Below are positions 7,400 through 16,900 of a DNA stretch of 38,986 nt, piece after piece. Numbering within the stretch: position 1 is the first letter of the stretch; every line of letters begins with the position of its first letter. The notes below the pieces were generated by a model, which did no database searches, was not told where the DNA came from, and saw only the letters and a list, made by a program, of their open reading frames with translations. A program made the translations under genes and the position numbers. Source of the stretch: an uncultured Verrucomicrobiota bacterium (GTDB lineage Bacteria; Verrucomicrobiota; Verrucomicrobiia; Verrucomicrobiales; Akkermansiaceae); assembly GCA_913063525.1 (NCBI GenBank), contig CAJXYV010000007.1:1-38986 (forward strand), in the 5' to 3' direction.

Positions 7400-10300
7400 T
7401 TAGCGCTCCAGCGTCGCACTCATCAGGCCGATCACCACTTCATTCGCCAGCGCGCGCACGGTGAGGGATTTCAATTTTTTCGACTGATTCAGCGGCAAAT
7501 CCAACACGGTTGCCGCGCCGCCTGCCACGGTGCGGCCTTTGCCTTTGAACTCCGCGACATCGAGGATGCGGATCTTTCCGGTTTTTAAGTCCACCCGTGG
7601 CGGGATCGGCTCCGGGCGGCGGAAGGCATAGTCGTCCATGAAATAATCCTGATCAATCGGCCACCAGTTCGTCGGGTTGCGCAAGGCGAGCCGCTCGGTC
7701 GAGCCGTCCGAGTAAGTGACGATGACCTCGCCGTTGTCGAACTGGCTTTGCATGGAGTCGGTTGATCCGGCCATGAGCAAATAGGCATGCGAGGCGTTTC
7801 CACTCAAAGCCACGGTGACTTCGTGTGGGTAGTTGTCCCATTGCGAGGTGAAGACGATGTTTTTGGTGTCGCCCGGGCCCGGAGTTTGCAGCGGGGCGCC
7901 GTTAGGCAATACGATGCGGCCATGGTTTTGATCTGCTACCGCGCGCAGTCCGGAATCATCGACCTCAAACAGATCGCTCGGATGGCACCAGTTTCCGAAC
8001 CCTTGTTTCGGCACCGCCAGCGAGCAAAACGGCGAGCGCGGCGAGAGGTATTCGTTTTTAAAAATCTGGGTGACTTTGTCGTTGAAGATGGGGGCCAAAT
8101 CCACGGCGGCCCATGTGGTGGATTTCGGTGCGGGTGTTTTCCAATCCATCGTCGGCGCGTTGGCTGCATGGACCACCTGCGCCGGAGATGTCGTATCCTT
8201 GATCGCTGGCGTCTTGTCGCCCTTCCACGTGATCGTGATGACGTATTTCTTTTGCGAGGAGCAAACGACTTCAACGAGGGGTGCGCCGACTTGATGATCT
8301 AGCCAGCGTGTTTTCACCTGTCCATCGGCACTCACGCGTTCGATGGATTCGCGGCGCGCTGGAATCACGAGACGCAGCGACATCGGTTTAGGGAATTTCG
8401 GTTCGATCGAAAACGTTTCCGTAACGCCGTCCCGCTTGTATTCGAAGACAAAATCCGGGTGCTGGAGGCTCGCGTGATCCCACTTGGCGGGGAAGTGGGG
8501 TCGCACGACGAGTTCTCCTGCAAGGGCGTCGGGTTTGATTCCAAACAGTCCTTCAATCAGCGCGCGCGAAGTTGCGCCTATCCCGTCGGCAAAGTCCCGC
8601 TGCGCTTCGCGACGGGCAATGTCGAACTGCGTGCACATTCCCACATTGCCGGGAGACAAGCCCATAAACATACTGTCGAGCAAGCTGCCTTTGAAAAGAC
8701 GCAGCGCGGAGTCACTGCTGCCGGCCTGCCAAAGAGCAAGCGCCGTGTGCGTGGATTCGGCCATGACGACGTTGTTGGTTGACCACGTGTAGGGCATCCA
8801 ATTGGTGGTCGGCATCGTGTAAAGATTTTCGTCGGGCACGTTGTCGCCTTGGATCGGGATATGGACCATTTGCGTGTTCACGTAGCGGCTCATTTGCCAC
8901 GCCTCGAGCGGAGTCGGGACTTCGGAATCCACCGTGTGATAGAAAGTCCACAGCGCGGGGTTGGGATGCAGCGCTTGGCGGCCGAGCAGGTCTTTTGATT
9001 CGGCAAAAATCCCCTCGTTATGTAGCCATAGGTTTTGACGCATCGCTTTGGCGATCAAGTCGGCTTCGCGCTCGTAGGGCTTGGGGTCCTTGCCGAGCAG
9101 CTTCGCCACGCGGGCGGCCATCCGATTGTGGTAAGCATTCAGCGCGCTGGAATGGGTGGCTCCGCCGCCGTTGTAAAACAAACTGTCGCTCGCCCAGATG
9201 CAGCAATACGCTTCGTAAAGCGGCAGTTTGTCCGGGCCGACCTCGCGCCGGAACAAGCGCCGCTCCCAGGCGAGGTGGCGCTCGATCACCGGCCAGACGT
9301 TCCGTGCGTAATCGACATCGCCGGTCCAAAGCAGGTGGCGGAACCATAGGTCCACCGCCAGCAGGTTCATGTCGTAGTGGCTGTTGCTGAGGTCGCCGTT
9401 GGAGTGCAATGCAGGCTCGTTGCGTGCCAGCCGCGCTTTATCGCTGTCATCTGGCGGGACAGGTGCGGGCTCGCCGGACTGCGAGCTGGGAACCGGCTGG
9501 GTGTTTTGTTTTGGCAACCAATTCATCAGATGCCCGCGTGTGCGCTCGTGCCAGCCGAGTTCATCACCCGAGTAGCCGCCGCGCCAGCCGAGGAGCTTTT
9601 TGCGCCAAGCGACCGCGCCGTGCATGAATGCGTTTTGCGTGGTATCCCAGACGCTATCCGCCGCGATGCAAAGCGCCGACGCGGCGGCGTTGATAAATGG
9701 ATCGGGTGTGTCCACGACGATTTTCCCGGCGATTTGCTGGCGGTTGCGTTCCGCCTTTTCGAAAAGCTGCGGCAGGTCGGAAGTCGTTGTTTCCCCGGTG
9801 CGGAGCAGCGCAAAAAACATCGGCTCGCCCGGTTTCAGCGGGGCTTCCGTCACCACCACGGGAAACTTCGGTGCAGGCTGGCCGGTGGTGGAAAGAAGCT
9901 TGGGAAGTGCGTTCCAGTTCTCACCATCAGCGAGGGTTGTTTTTGGGCTGGATGACGACAGGCGGCCGCTGATCGTGGCGGGCTTGCTGCGCAGTGTGAA
10001 AGCGCCGTTCTCCACGGTGATTTCATTGCCCTTGCAGAGCTGTGGCTTGAACTGGAAAAATTGGCTCACCGGCAGCTTTTCGCAGCCGATGTCTCCATTG
10101 CGGTCTCCCTTTTCCCCGCTCACGCCACCGTAAACGTAAACAAGCTCGACCCCGTCCGCGTTTCCTTGCAGCTCGGCGCGAAGAATCAGGCCTTGGATTT
10201 CCTGGGTGGGAATCGCCGTGAGTCGCAGCGTGGCATGGTCGCCGAGCAGCGGATCGCGGACTTCGTAAATCATCGACCCGGGGCGATAGCGCGTGGTGAT

Positions 10301-10633
10301 ATGCGCGGCATCAAAGAGCCACTTCGCGCTGCCGCCCTTTTTCAACGCGACGCGGAGATTCCCGCCACGCCCCGGCAGATAGAGGGCGAACTCCGGCTTG
10401 TCGCCTGCATCCACGCGGAAAGCGGTGTGGGTGCCATAGAGCGGGCGGTTAAAAAACTCGCCGCCATTTTCGATCACGAAGTCCGTTCCCTCGGGATGAT
10501 AACGCAAGGGTCGCGCGATATTACTTTCGAGATTGGGCGTCTGCGCGCACAGCGCGGAATTCAGCACAGCGCTGACGGCAAGCAGGCGAAAGCCAGTGAA
10601 GGACAAAGTGGAAACTAGGGTGCGGGTGATCAC
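7400..10633 (-). CDS. Large exported DUF4450-family protein, predicted polysaccharide-degrading enzyme
   Basis: The product is 1077 residues with a signal peptide of about 30. It starts at a GTG that overlaps the GH43 stop by 4 bp (GTGA), implying translational coupling. Residues about 42-140 carry the DUF4450 hallmark: RPLRYHPEGTDFVIENG, FFNRPLYGTHTAFRV, PEFALYLPGRGGNLR, YRPGSMIYEVRDPLLG. The central 320-720 region looks like an alpha/alpha-toroid glycosidase catalytic domain, with aromatic and acidic motifs such as WRGGYSGDELGWHERTRGHL, YCCIWASDSLFYNGGG and TTNWMPYTWSTNN. The C-terminal part is beta-sandwich-like. DUF4450 proteins occur with pectin and glycan hydrolases, but I know of no established activity for them. 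By context it acts on rhamnogalacturonan fragments or side chains in the periplasm or outside. Confidence 0.85.
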   Translation of the reverse strand: MITRTLVSTLSFTGFRLLAVSAVLNSALCAQTPNLESNIARPLRYHPEGTDFVIENGGEFFNRPLYGTHTAFRVDAGDKPEFALYLPGRGGNLRVALKKGGSAKWLFDAAHITTRYRPGSMIYEVRDPLLGDHATLRLTAIPTQEIQGLILRAELQGNADGVELVYVYGGVSGEKGDRNGDIGCEKLPVSQFFQFKPQLCKGNEITVENGAFTLRSKPATISGRLSSSSPKTTLADGENWNALPKLLSTTGQPAPKFPVVVTEAPLKPGEPMFFALLRTGETTTSDLPQLFEKAERNRQQIAGKIVVDTPDPFINAAASALCIAADSVWDTTQNAFMHGAVAWRKKLLGWRGGYSGDELGWHERTRGHLMNWLPKQNTQPVPSSQSGEPAPVPPDDSDKARLARNEPALHSNGDLSNSHYDMNLLAVDLWFRHLLWTGDVDYARNVWPVIERHLAWERRLFRREVGPDKLPLYEAYCCIWASDSLFYNGGGATHSSALNAYHNRMAARVAKLLGKDPKPYEREADLIAKAMRQNLWLHNEGIFAESKDLLGRQALHPNPALWTFYHTVDSEVPTPLEAWQMSRYVNTQMVHIPIQGDNVPDENLYTMPTTNWMPYTWSTNNVVMAESTHTALALWQAGSSDSALRLFKGSLLDSMFMGLSPGNVGMCTQFDIARREAQRDFADGIGATSRALIEGLFGIKPDALAGELVVRPHFPAKWDHASLQHPDFVFEYKRDGVTETFSIEPKFPKPMSLRLVIPARRESIERVSADGQVKTRWLDHQVGAPLVEVVCSSQKKYVITITWKGDKTPAIKDTTSPAQVVHAANAPTMDWKTPAPKSTTWAAVDLAPIFNDKVTQIFKNEYLSPRSPFCSLAVPKQGFGNWCHPSDLFEVDDSGLRAVADQNHGRIVLPNGAPLQTPGPGDTKNIVFTSQWDNYPHEVTVALSGNASHAYLLMAGSTDSMQSQFDNGEVIVTYSDGSTERLALRNPTNWWPIDQDYFMDDYAFRRPEPIPPRVDLKTGKIRILDVAEFKGKGRTVAGGAATVLDLPLNQSKKLKSLTVRALANEVVIGLMSATLER

Positions 10634-11535
10634 TTTTTTACATCAACTACTGGAGGCGACATTTGCATCGGCTTGATGGTCCCGTCCTCATTGTAGAAGA
10701 GGGGCTCGACGCAGACACGGCGCTCACGCTTGTCCGGCGAGGCAGCGACGTGGTAGAAGAGATATGCTTGGCCTTTGAACTCCGTGATCGAGCCATGCAC
10801 ATTTCCGGAATGGTTGTCGAGGATCGCCCCTTTGTAATCCCAAGGCCCGAGCGGGCTCTTCGCCATGCTGTAAACCATCATATTGGCCTGGGGTGCCCCG
10901 GCGGGACGCGTGGGATAGCTTGCGTAATAAATGCCGTTGCGTTTGTGAATCCACACACCCTCGTAAAACTGGGGCATGTCCAGAACCTGAATTGGGCCGT
11001 CGCGCGTGACCATGTCCTCCTTGAGTTTCACCACCCCGAGTTGCCGGGCACCGCCGTAAAAGAGATAAGCCTGCCCGTCGTCATCCATGAAAATGTTCGG
11101 ATCAATGCAGTATTTAATCCCGGCTTCCTTCGATTTGATCAGCGGCTTGCCCAGCGCATCCTTGAACGGGCCGGTGGGCGAATCCCCAACCGCCACACCG
11201 ATCTCTCCACCGGCGGGGAAGTAGAAATAGAATTTCCCGTTACGCTCGATACCGTCCGGTGCCCACGCTTCCTTGTCGGCCCACGTGATGTCTTTCAGAC
11301 TGAAAATGACGCCGTGATCCGTCCACTTGGACATGTCATCGGTGGAAAAGGCATGCCAGTCCACCTCGTCCCAATGCTGCATGTTCGGGAGGTCATGGGT
11401 TGGATAAATATAGAGTTTGCCATGAAACAACCGTGCCGAGGGATCGGCATGGAAATCCGGCAGAATCGGCTTCTGGGCCAACCCCGGCAAAATACCGGAG
11501 AAGATGACCAATGCAGCGAGGAGGAGTTTTTTCAT
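10630..11535 (-). CDS. Glycoside hydrolase family 43 (arabinosidase/galactosidase type)
   Basis: This is a single-domain, exported five-bladed beta-propeller glycosidase of 301 residues with signal peptide MKKLLLAALVIFSGILPGLA. The three GH43 catalytic carboxylates are in place. The base is Asp31 in HADPSA, the pKa-modulating Asp is residue 145 in YCIDPNIFMDDDG, and the acid is Glu192 in FYEGVWIHKRNG. GH43 enzymes invert alpha-L-arabinofuranose, beta-xylose or beta-galactose linkages. Beside PL4 and GH2 genes, an arabinan or galactan side-chain activity is likely, but the subfamily cannot be fixed by eye. Its stop overlaps the start of the DUF4450 gene, so the two form a coupled pair, and GH95 lies 216 bp upstream. 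Confidence 0.9.
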   Translation of the reverse strand: MKKLLLAALVIFSGILPGLAQKPILPDFHADPSARLFHGKLYIYPTHDLPNMQHWDEVDWHAFSTDDMSKWTDHGVIFSLKDITWADKEAWAPDGIERNGKFYFYFPAGGEIGVAVGDSPTGPFKDALGKPLIKSKEAGIKYCIDPNIFMDDDGQAYLFYGGARQLGVVKLKEDMVTRDGPIQVLDMPQFYEGVWIHKRNGIYYASYPTRPAGAPQANMMVYSMAKSPLGPWDYKGAILDNHSGNVHGSITEFKGQAYLFYHVAASPDKRERRVCVEPLFYNEDGTIKPMQMSPPVVDVKK

Positions 11536-11729
11536 GTGGTGAATTTTAAAGCGCTTTGAGCGTGGGTCGAGCAGGCTGGCAGTGGAAAGTTTGTCGTCCT
11601 TTCATCCGAGGTTGATCTCCATACTGTCGCGGGCAAGCAAACCTTTCACCATGCTAGCTGGCAGTTCCGTTGGGGCACATTCTCTCAAATGGAATCGCAA
11701 TAGAGTGTGGCTTTCCGGCAGTGTTTTTT

Positions 11730-11749
11730 CCGGGCGACTAGAAGCCCGG
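11730..11749. other. Hairpin directly after the GH95 stop codon
   Basis: CCGGGC (11730-11735) pairs with GCCCGG (11744-11749) across an 8-nt loop, 2 bp beyond the GH95 stop. On the minus-strand transcript the stem is followed by A residues rather than U, so it is not a standard intrinsic terminator. It may protect the 3' end of a processed mRNA. Confidence 0.4.
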
Positions 11750-11751
11750 CA

Positions 11752-14223
11752 TCATCTAAACTGAAGGCTCAGGCTGACACGTTCACCCGCGGGAAGGTCG
11801 ATTGTCCGGGCATTCGCGCCCGCCGGAGCCACTTGGGCTTTGCCGCCGATCACATCAAAGGTGCTGAGCAAGGCCGCTTTCGGAACGCGCATCGTGATTG
11901 TCTGCGACTTCTGAGAGGTAAGTTCCACCTCCATGGTTCCAGGCCCCCACTTGAGGCGGTTGATGGCGATAGCACCTCGCGCCAACAGGCCTTTTACCTC
12001 GCCCTCCTTCATCGCGGCCGGTAACGCGGGAAGCAGGTCGAGTTGGCCCGGCAGGGAGAACACTAGGGCATTGTTGATGACCTCCGGCATGGCACCATTG
12101 GAATCCATGTTAAACGTCTTACCATTCTCGTAATGCGCCGCCGCCATGCTGGAATAGATGGAGCCACCAGTCGCCATGCGGGTCAGGATCTCCCAGACTT
12201 CTTCGTTTCGTCCCAGCCGTGCAGCGCTCAGTGCCAGATGCATTCGCCCGTGCGAGGCAGTCTCGACCCCGCGATTTTTGTCACCGGTGTTCTCTGGATT
12301 TCGGAACCAGCCATTCATCCGCGCGTCGTAAGCGGTTTCCGATGCTTTCCACATCTCTGGCGTGGTTTTTGGATCGAACTCATAACTCTGCCAGATCGCA
12401 TACAGGTGCGACATGTGGCGGTGATTGTTCTTATTGGGCGATCCGGGCGTTGACCACTCCTGTAGTTCGCCATCCGGTAGGACAAGATAAGGCGGCAGCT
12501 TATCAAGCATCGCCTGCCACTTGGGGATGCTTTGCGATTCGATCTTCAGTTCTTGGCACGCGGCGATCAGGTTCGCAAGCAACTCATGAGCGACCATGAT
12601 GTCCTGGGTGGAATTATCACCATCGCCATTCTCGGCGGAGTTCGATGGGCTGAAGCGATACTTTCCAGTTCCGTCCACGAAAAGGAAATCTTCATAGAAG
12701 AGCGCGACTTCTTTCATCAATGGCACCGCCTGGTTCATAAGAAATTCCCTGTCCCCGGTGTAACGATAGTAATCGTAGTACCAATGCGCCAGCCAGCCGG
12801 CCCCGCAGGTCCAGAACGAGCCGTGAAAACGGCTGCTCCAGTGGATTTGCCTGCCGTCGTTGGACTCGCGTGACGGAGCCATGATGCCGCGCGCGCCGTA
12901 AAAATTCTTTGCGTTCTCGCGCCAGCCGGGAAGCGTTTCATCGATTAGTCGAAAAAAACCCTGCAATAACTCCGGCGTGCCTGAGCTCAGTGTATGAGTG
13001 ATGGCAAGCTGAAGGTTCGTATTTGTCGTATAATCGCCCGACCATGCGGGCTGCCAGGTGCCAGTCCAGATTCCTTGTAAGTTGGGCGGGTGTTCGCCGC
13101 TGGCGCAGATGATCATATAGCGGGAGCCATCATAGATTTTTTCGAGCAGTGCAGTCGGGATCGTCTGGTCTTGCTTCGCCCGAGCGAAAAGCTCCTCGCT
13201 TGGCAACTTCCGTTCCGCGCCGCCGCCAAAATCCGTCACCACGCGATTGAACAATTCACCATGGATCCTAGCATGCGCGGCGAGCAGTGAGTCGTAATCG
13301 GTAGGGAGCCTTTGCAGCTCCTCTTTTGTCTCCGCCAGGCGGCTTTTCTCACCCTGCTTAAACGGCACCACCCGCGCCAGCACGAGTACCTCCCTCGCCT
13401 CCTTGATTCGGATTTTCTGTCCATCGCTTTCGGCGCTGCCGCCGCGCGTCACGACTCGAACGACGATGTCGTAGCCGCCTTTGCCAAACTTGTAGGTGTT
13501 GTGCATCGTCGCACCGTCATTCTCGATTTTTAGCTCGGACTGGATCAGGGTATTGGCGGCGGAGTTGTCTTTGGGCTCGGCCGGGTGGTTGAGTTGATAA
13601 GCGCGCACCTGCGCGGTGGGATCAATGGGGAGCGGCGTGAAATCGCAGGTCACATTGTCGCCCGTCAGCGACAGCACCACGACATTGTCCGGACGGGACA
13701 CGAACATTCGCCGCAACTGTTGCCTACCCCCGGTTGCCCAGCGTGCAGCGATCTCGCCAGTCGCGAAATTTTCCGTGCGAAGGTATTCGGTAGCGTTACC
13801 CTCGGCGTTGATTTTTAGCATCATTCCCGGATGAAACGGGTCGGTGTTCTGAATCATGCCGGGCCACCCTGCCTGTTTCCCTTTTTCCTCCATGAAAGCC
13901 ATCCCGCGGTTGTAGCCCCGCTCCTTGATGATCTTCCGCAGTTCCTCGAGATTTTTGCCGATATCGGGCACGTTCTCAACGTTTCCCAGCGGCAGGAAAA
14001 GCCGACAATGATTCAGCACCAAAGTTTCATCACCGGGCAAGCCGTAATACATCAGTCCCATGCGTCCATTACCGCTCAGAAATGATTGTTCCCAGAAGCG
14101 CGCGGGCTCCCTGCTTGTTGCACCACGGTTAGGAATGATGGCGCTGTCCGTAGCTTCAGCAAGGGTTGACCCTGCGATCAAGAGTCCAGCAAAAGCAGTT
14201 GTCAGAAATGGTATGATTTTCAT
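11752..14223 (-). CDS. Glycoside hydrolase family 95, alpha-L-fucosidase or alpha-L-galactosidase
   Basis: This is an 823-residue exported inverting glycosidase with a signal peptide to about residue 23. The GH95 motifs appear in order: FWEQSFLSGNGRMG (43-56) at the start of the N-terminal beta domain; NLQGIW (381-386) and DYTTNTNLQ with Asn401/Asn403, which match the catalytic asparagine pair; SPSNSAENG with Glu531, candidate general acid; HRHMSHL (601-607); and FNMDSNGAMPE with Asp707, matching the FQIDGN motif. The length is normal. GH95 removes terminal alpha-1,2-L-fucose or alpha-L-galactose. Here the gene is followed in transcription by GH43 and preceded by a FucP-like permease and an L-galactose-type oxidation pathway. 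Specificity for L-galactose is inferred from context, not read from residues. Confidence 0.92.
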   Translation of the reverse strand: MKIIPFLTTAFAGLLIAGSTLAEATDSAIIPNRGATSREPARFWEQSFLSGNGRMGLMYYGLPGDETLVLNHCRLFLPLGNVENVPDIGKNLEELRKIIKERGYNRGMAFMEEKGKQAGWPGMIQNTDPFHPGMMLKINAEGNATEYLRTENFATGEIAARWATGGRQQLRRMFVSRPDNVVVLSLTGDNVTCDFTPLPIDPTAQVRAYQLNHPAEPKDNSAANTLIQSELKIENDGATMHNTYKFGKGGYDIVVRVVTRGGSAESDGQKIRIKEAREVLVLARVVPFKQGEKSRLAETKEELQRLPTDYDSLLAAHARIHGELFNRVVTDFGGGAERKLPSEELFARAKQDQTIPTALLEKIYDGSRYMIICASGEHPPNLQGIWTGTWQPAWSGDYTTNTNLQLAITHTLSSGTPELLQGFFRLIDETLPGWRENAKNFYGARGIMAPSRESNDGRQIHWSSRFHGSFWTCGAGWLAHWYYDYYRYTGDREFLMNQAVPLMKEVALFYEDFLFVDGTGKYRFSPSNSAENGDGDNSTQDIMVAHELLANLIAACQELKIESQSIPKWQAMLDKLPPYLVLPDGELQEWSTPGSPNKNNHRHMSHLYAIWQSYEFDPKTTPEMWKASETAYDARMNGWFRNPENTGDKNRGVETASHGRMHLALSAARLGRNEEVWEILTRMATGGSIYSSMAAAHYENGKTFNMDSNGAMPEVINNALVFSLPGQLDLLPALPAAMKEGEVKGLLARGAIAINRLKWGPGTMEVELTSQKSQTITMRVPKAALLSTFDVIGGKAQVAPAGANARTIDLPAGERVSLSLQFR

Positions 14224-14293
14224 GACGAGAAATTAAAGGGCGGATGCCGTCATTGAATGGCCGTAGTTGCTGATATGCGGGAGAAAATTGGAG

Positions 14294-15859
14294 TTAGTGG
14301 CCATTCTTCGGAGCAATGCCGATAACGCCTGTGGTTCCGCTGAGTTTGCTCCAGAAGAAACCGTATGAGGCGACCCAGACGAAGCAGACGAGCGGAACAA
14401 TGAAACCGGCGGACATTCCGTCCTTGTCCGCAATGTAGCCCATCAGCTTGGGCATGATGGCGCCACCCATGATGGCCATGACGATGAAGGAGGATGCCTT
14501 TTTTGCCCTGGCTCCAAGCCCGTGGATCCCGAGTGAAAAGATGGTGGGAAACATGATGGACATGAAGAAGTAGGTGAGGAAAAGCGCGACGGCGGAAAGC
14601 CAGCCGAGCTTCAGGAATACCAGCAGGCTGCATGCGCCCGCGAGACAGGCGAAGGTGGAGAGCACCTTGTGGACGGGGTGTTTTTTGAGGAGCGCGGCAC
14701 CGAGGAAGCGGCCAAGCAGGAAGCAGAAAAATCCACCGGCCGCGAGGTTGGACGCTCCCTTGTCGCTCAGGCTGAGGATGCCGCTCTTGTTGATTTCAAA
14801 CCATGCGCCGAACGATCCGGTTTTCCACGACTCCGGAATCGCCGGGATCTGCGTGGTCATGTAGTTGATGAAATAGGCGAAGATCCCGCATTGTGCGGCG
14901 ACGTAAAAGAACTGGGTGAGCGTGGCTCCCGAAAAATGCGGGTGGTTCCAGATGCTGTGGTGGGTGATTTTACGGTTGTTTTTGAGGAAGACGACGGTGC
15001 CGATGGCGAGCAAGATGCCGGAGGCATACCAGAGTCCCTGTGCTTCCGTGAGTCCCAGTTTTAGGCCCACGGCGGGAATGGCGACGATGGCAGAAAAGAT
15101 CATGCCGACCGACACCGAGAGGACTGCGATATTGAGCCACAGTAGGGAAAGTGCGGTGCCGCGGTTAGCGGGTGGGGCCGCCACGAAAGGGGACTCGGCG
15201 GAATCGTCGAGGTGGAATTCATCCTCGGACTTGATGTCGGGCAGGTTGGAGAAAAAGAAAATGAGCGCGAGGACGAGCACGAAGGCCCCGACTGCGGCGT
15301 AGGGGATCCAGAGGGTGGCCGCGCCAGTGCTCTGGCCGGCGGCATCCTGGCCGTAAAAAAACTGGGCTCCGGCGATGGGTCCGAAGATCCAGCCAATGCC
15401 GTTGCAGGACTGGGCGAGATTGATGCGGGTGGCGGCGAATTGTTTCGGCCCAAGGACGGTGGTGTATGGATTGGCAACGGTCTCAAGGAAGGTAAGGCCG
15501 GAAGCGATGACACACACACCTAAAAGGAAAGCCGGGAAAGTGGCGATCTTGGTGGCGGGGATGAACCAGAATCCGCCGGCGGCGACCATCAGCAAACCGG
15601 CGATGATGCCGCCCTTGTAACCGAGCTTGCTGGCGAGCCAGCCGGCGGGCATCGCCATCAGGAAATAGCCGAGGTAGTGGGCGAACTGGACCCAGGCCGA
15701 CTGGGCGAGCGTGAGGTGGAGCTCTTTCTGGAAGTGCTTGTCCATCACGTCGATCATCCCGTTGCAGAAGCCCCATAACAGGAACAACGAACTGACGAGG
15801 ATGAAGGGAATGAAAAGGCTTTTGCCTTCCTGTGAGGTGAAGAGGCTAGGTTTGGTCAT
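14294..15859 (-). CDS. FucP-like sugar:H+ symporter (MFS)
   Basis: This is a 12-helix major facilitator permease of 521 residues. It shares the signature segments of the FucP/GluP group: LFLLWGFCNGMIDVMDKHF with Asp37 where FucP has its proton-coupling Asp, QFAHYLGYFLMAMPAGWLASKLGYKGGI, and FLETVANPYTTVLGPKQFAATRINLAQSCNGIGWIFGP with Glu126 in place of the FucP glutamate. It is longer than E. coli FucP (438 residues) because of loops near 190-240 and 330-370. Inferred role: inner-membrane uptake of L-fucose or L-galactose freed by the neighbouring GH95. It lies 21 bp after the dehydrogenase gene and 70 bp before GH95, in one apparent operon. Other hexoses are possible substrates. Confidence 0.9.
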   Translation of the reverse strand: MTKPSLFTSQEGKSLFIPFILVSSLFLLWGFCNGMIDVMDKHFQKELHLTLAQSAWVQFAHYLGYFLMAMPAGWLASKLGYKGGIIAGLLMVAAGGFWFIPATKIATFPAFLLGVCVIASGLTFLETVANPYTTVLGPKQFAATRINLAQSCNGIGWIFGPIAGAQFFYGQDAAGQSTGAATLWIPYAAVGAFVLVLALIFFFSNLPDIKSEDEFHLDDSAESPFVAAPPANRGTALSLLWLNIAVLSVSVGMIFSAIVAIPAVGLKLGLTEAQGLWYASGILLAIGTVVFLKNNRKITHHSIWNHPHFSGATLTQFFYVAAQCGIFAYFINYMTTQIPAIPESWKTGSFGAWFEINKSGILSLSDKGASNLAAGGFFCFLLGRFLGAALLKKHPVHKVLSTFACLAGACSLLVFLKLGWLSAVALFLTYFFMSIMFPTIFSLGIHGLGARAKKASSFIVMAIMGGAIMPKLMGYIADKDGMSAGFIVPLVCFVWVASYGFFWSKLSGTTGVIGIAPKNGH

Positions 15860-15880
15860 GGGTTTTTTACGGTTGAAAGG

Positions 15881-16900
15881 TTAGAGTTCGATCATCGCCT
15901 TGATGACGCCGGTCTCGGGACGGGTCCAAGAGTCAAAAACATCCGCCACGACATCGAGTTCCGAGCGGTGGGTGATCCACGGTGCAGTATCGATGCGGCC
16001 GGATTCGATGAGGCTGATGATGCGGGGAAAATCCGCGGGATGCGAATTGCGACTACCCATCAGGGTGAGTTCGCGTTTGTGGAAATTCGGGTCGTTGAAG
16101 GTGACCTCGCCCGGAAAGAGTCCTACAAACACCAGACGCCCGCCGTGCGCGGGATAGTCGAAAGACGCCATCATCGACTTGGGGCTGCCCGTGGCATCAA
16201 ACACCGCGGTGGGCATGTCGCCACCGGTGATGGCTGCCAGGGCATGGATGACGTTTTCATGGGTGCCGTTGATCGCGTGTTGCACACCGAGCTGTTTTTG
16301 GCAGAACTCGATGCGCGCCTCGTTGATATCGAGCACGATGACTTGCGCGCCTTTTTCGACGGCAAACTGCATGGTCGCCAGCCCGATCGGTCCTGCGCCG
16401 ATGACGAGGACAAATTCACCAGCGTCGACTTGCGCCCGCTCCACCGCGTGTGCGCCGATGCTGAGCGGCTCGACGAGGGCAAGTTGTTCGTAGTTGAGCT
16501 TCGAGGATGCATGCAATTTGCGGGCTGGAAGGACAAATCGTTCCCTCATTCCGCCATCGGTGTGGACGCCGATGACCTGCATGTTCGTGCAGCAATTGCC
16601 GCGTCCGCGACGACAGGCGATGCACTCCTGGCAGTTCACGTAGGGCTCCGCCGCGCAGCGATCGCCGGTTTTTAGATGGCTCACGCCGTCACCCACGGCG
16701 ATGACTTCGAGGCCCAGTTCGTGCCCGAGGATGCGCGGATAGGAGAAAAACGGTTGCTTGCCGCCAAATGCGTGGATGTCCGTGCCGCATACGCCGACGC
16801 GGTGGACGCGCACGAGCGCTTCTCCGGGACCGGGGTTGAGTGGTTCCGCCGTGTCCGTGAAAACAAGATGGCCGGGTTCTTCGAGGAGAAGGGTTTTCAT
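15881..16900 (-). CDS. lgoD: Zinc-dependent medium-chain dehydrogenase, L-galactonate 5-dehydrogenase-like
   Basis: The 339-residue cytoplasmic enzyme has the catalytic zinc set Cys38 (CGTD), His60-Glu61 (LGHE) and the structural zinc cysteines 90, 93, 96 and 104. The Rossmann motif GAGPIGL follows. Long stretches match my recollection of E. coli LgoD (YjjN), which oxidises L-galactonate to D-tagaturonate: GVCGTDIHAFGGKQPFFSYP, the CC-x5-IGVH-x-DGG region, FVGLFPGEVTFNDPNFHK and LMGSRN. This matches more closely than threonine or sorbitol dehydrogenases do. The gene overlaps the mutarotase stop by 4 bp (ATGA), so the two are translationally coupled. With the adjacent sugar dehydrogenase and lactonase it completes a route from L-galactose into the hexuronate pathway. 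Confidence 0.85.
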   Translation of the reverse strand: MKTLLLEEPGHLVFTDTAEPLNPGPGEALVRVHRVGVCGTDIHAFGGKQPFFSYPRILGHELGLEVIAVGDGVSHLKTGDRCAAEPYVNCQECIACRRGRGNCCTNMQVIGVHTDGGMRERFVLPARKLHASSKLNYEQLALVEPLSIGAHAVERAQVDAGEFVLVIGAGPIGLATMQFAVEKGAQVIVLDINEARIEFCQKQLGVQHAINGTHENVIHALAAITGGDMPTAVFDATGSPKSMMASFDYPAHGGRLVFVGLFPGEVTFNDPNFHKRELTLMGSRNSHPADFPRIISLIESGRIDTAPWITHRSELDVVADVFDSWTRPETGVIKAMIEL

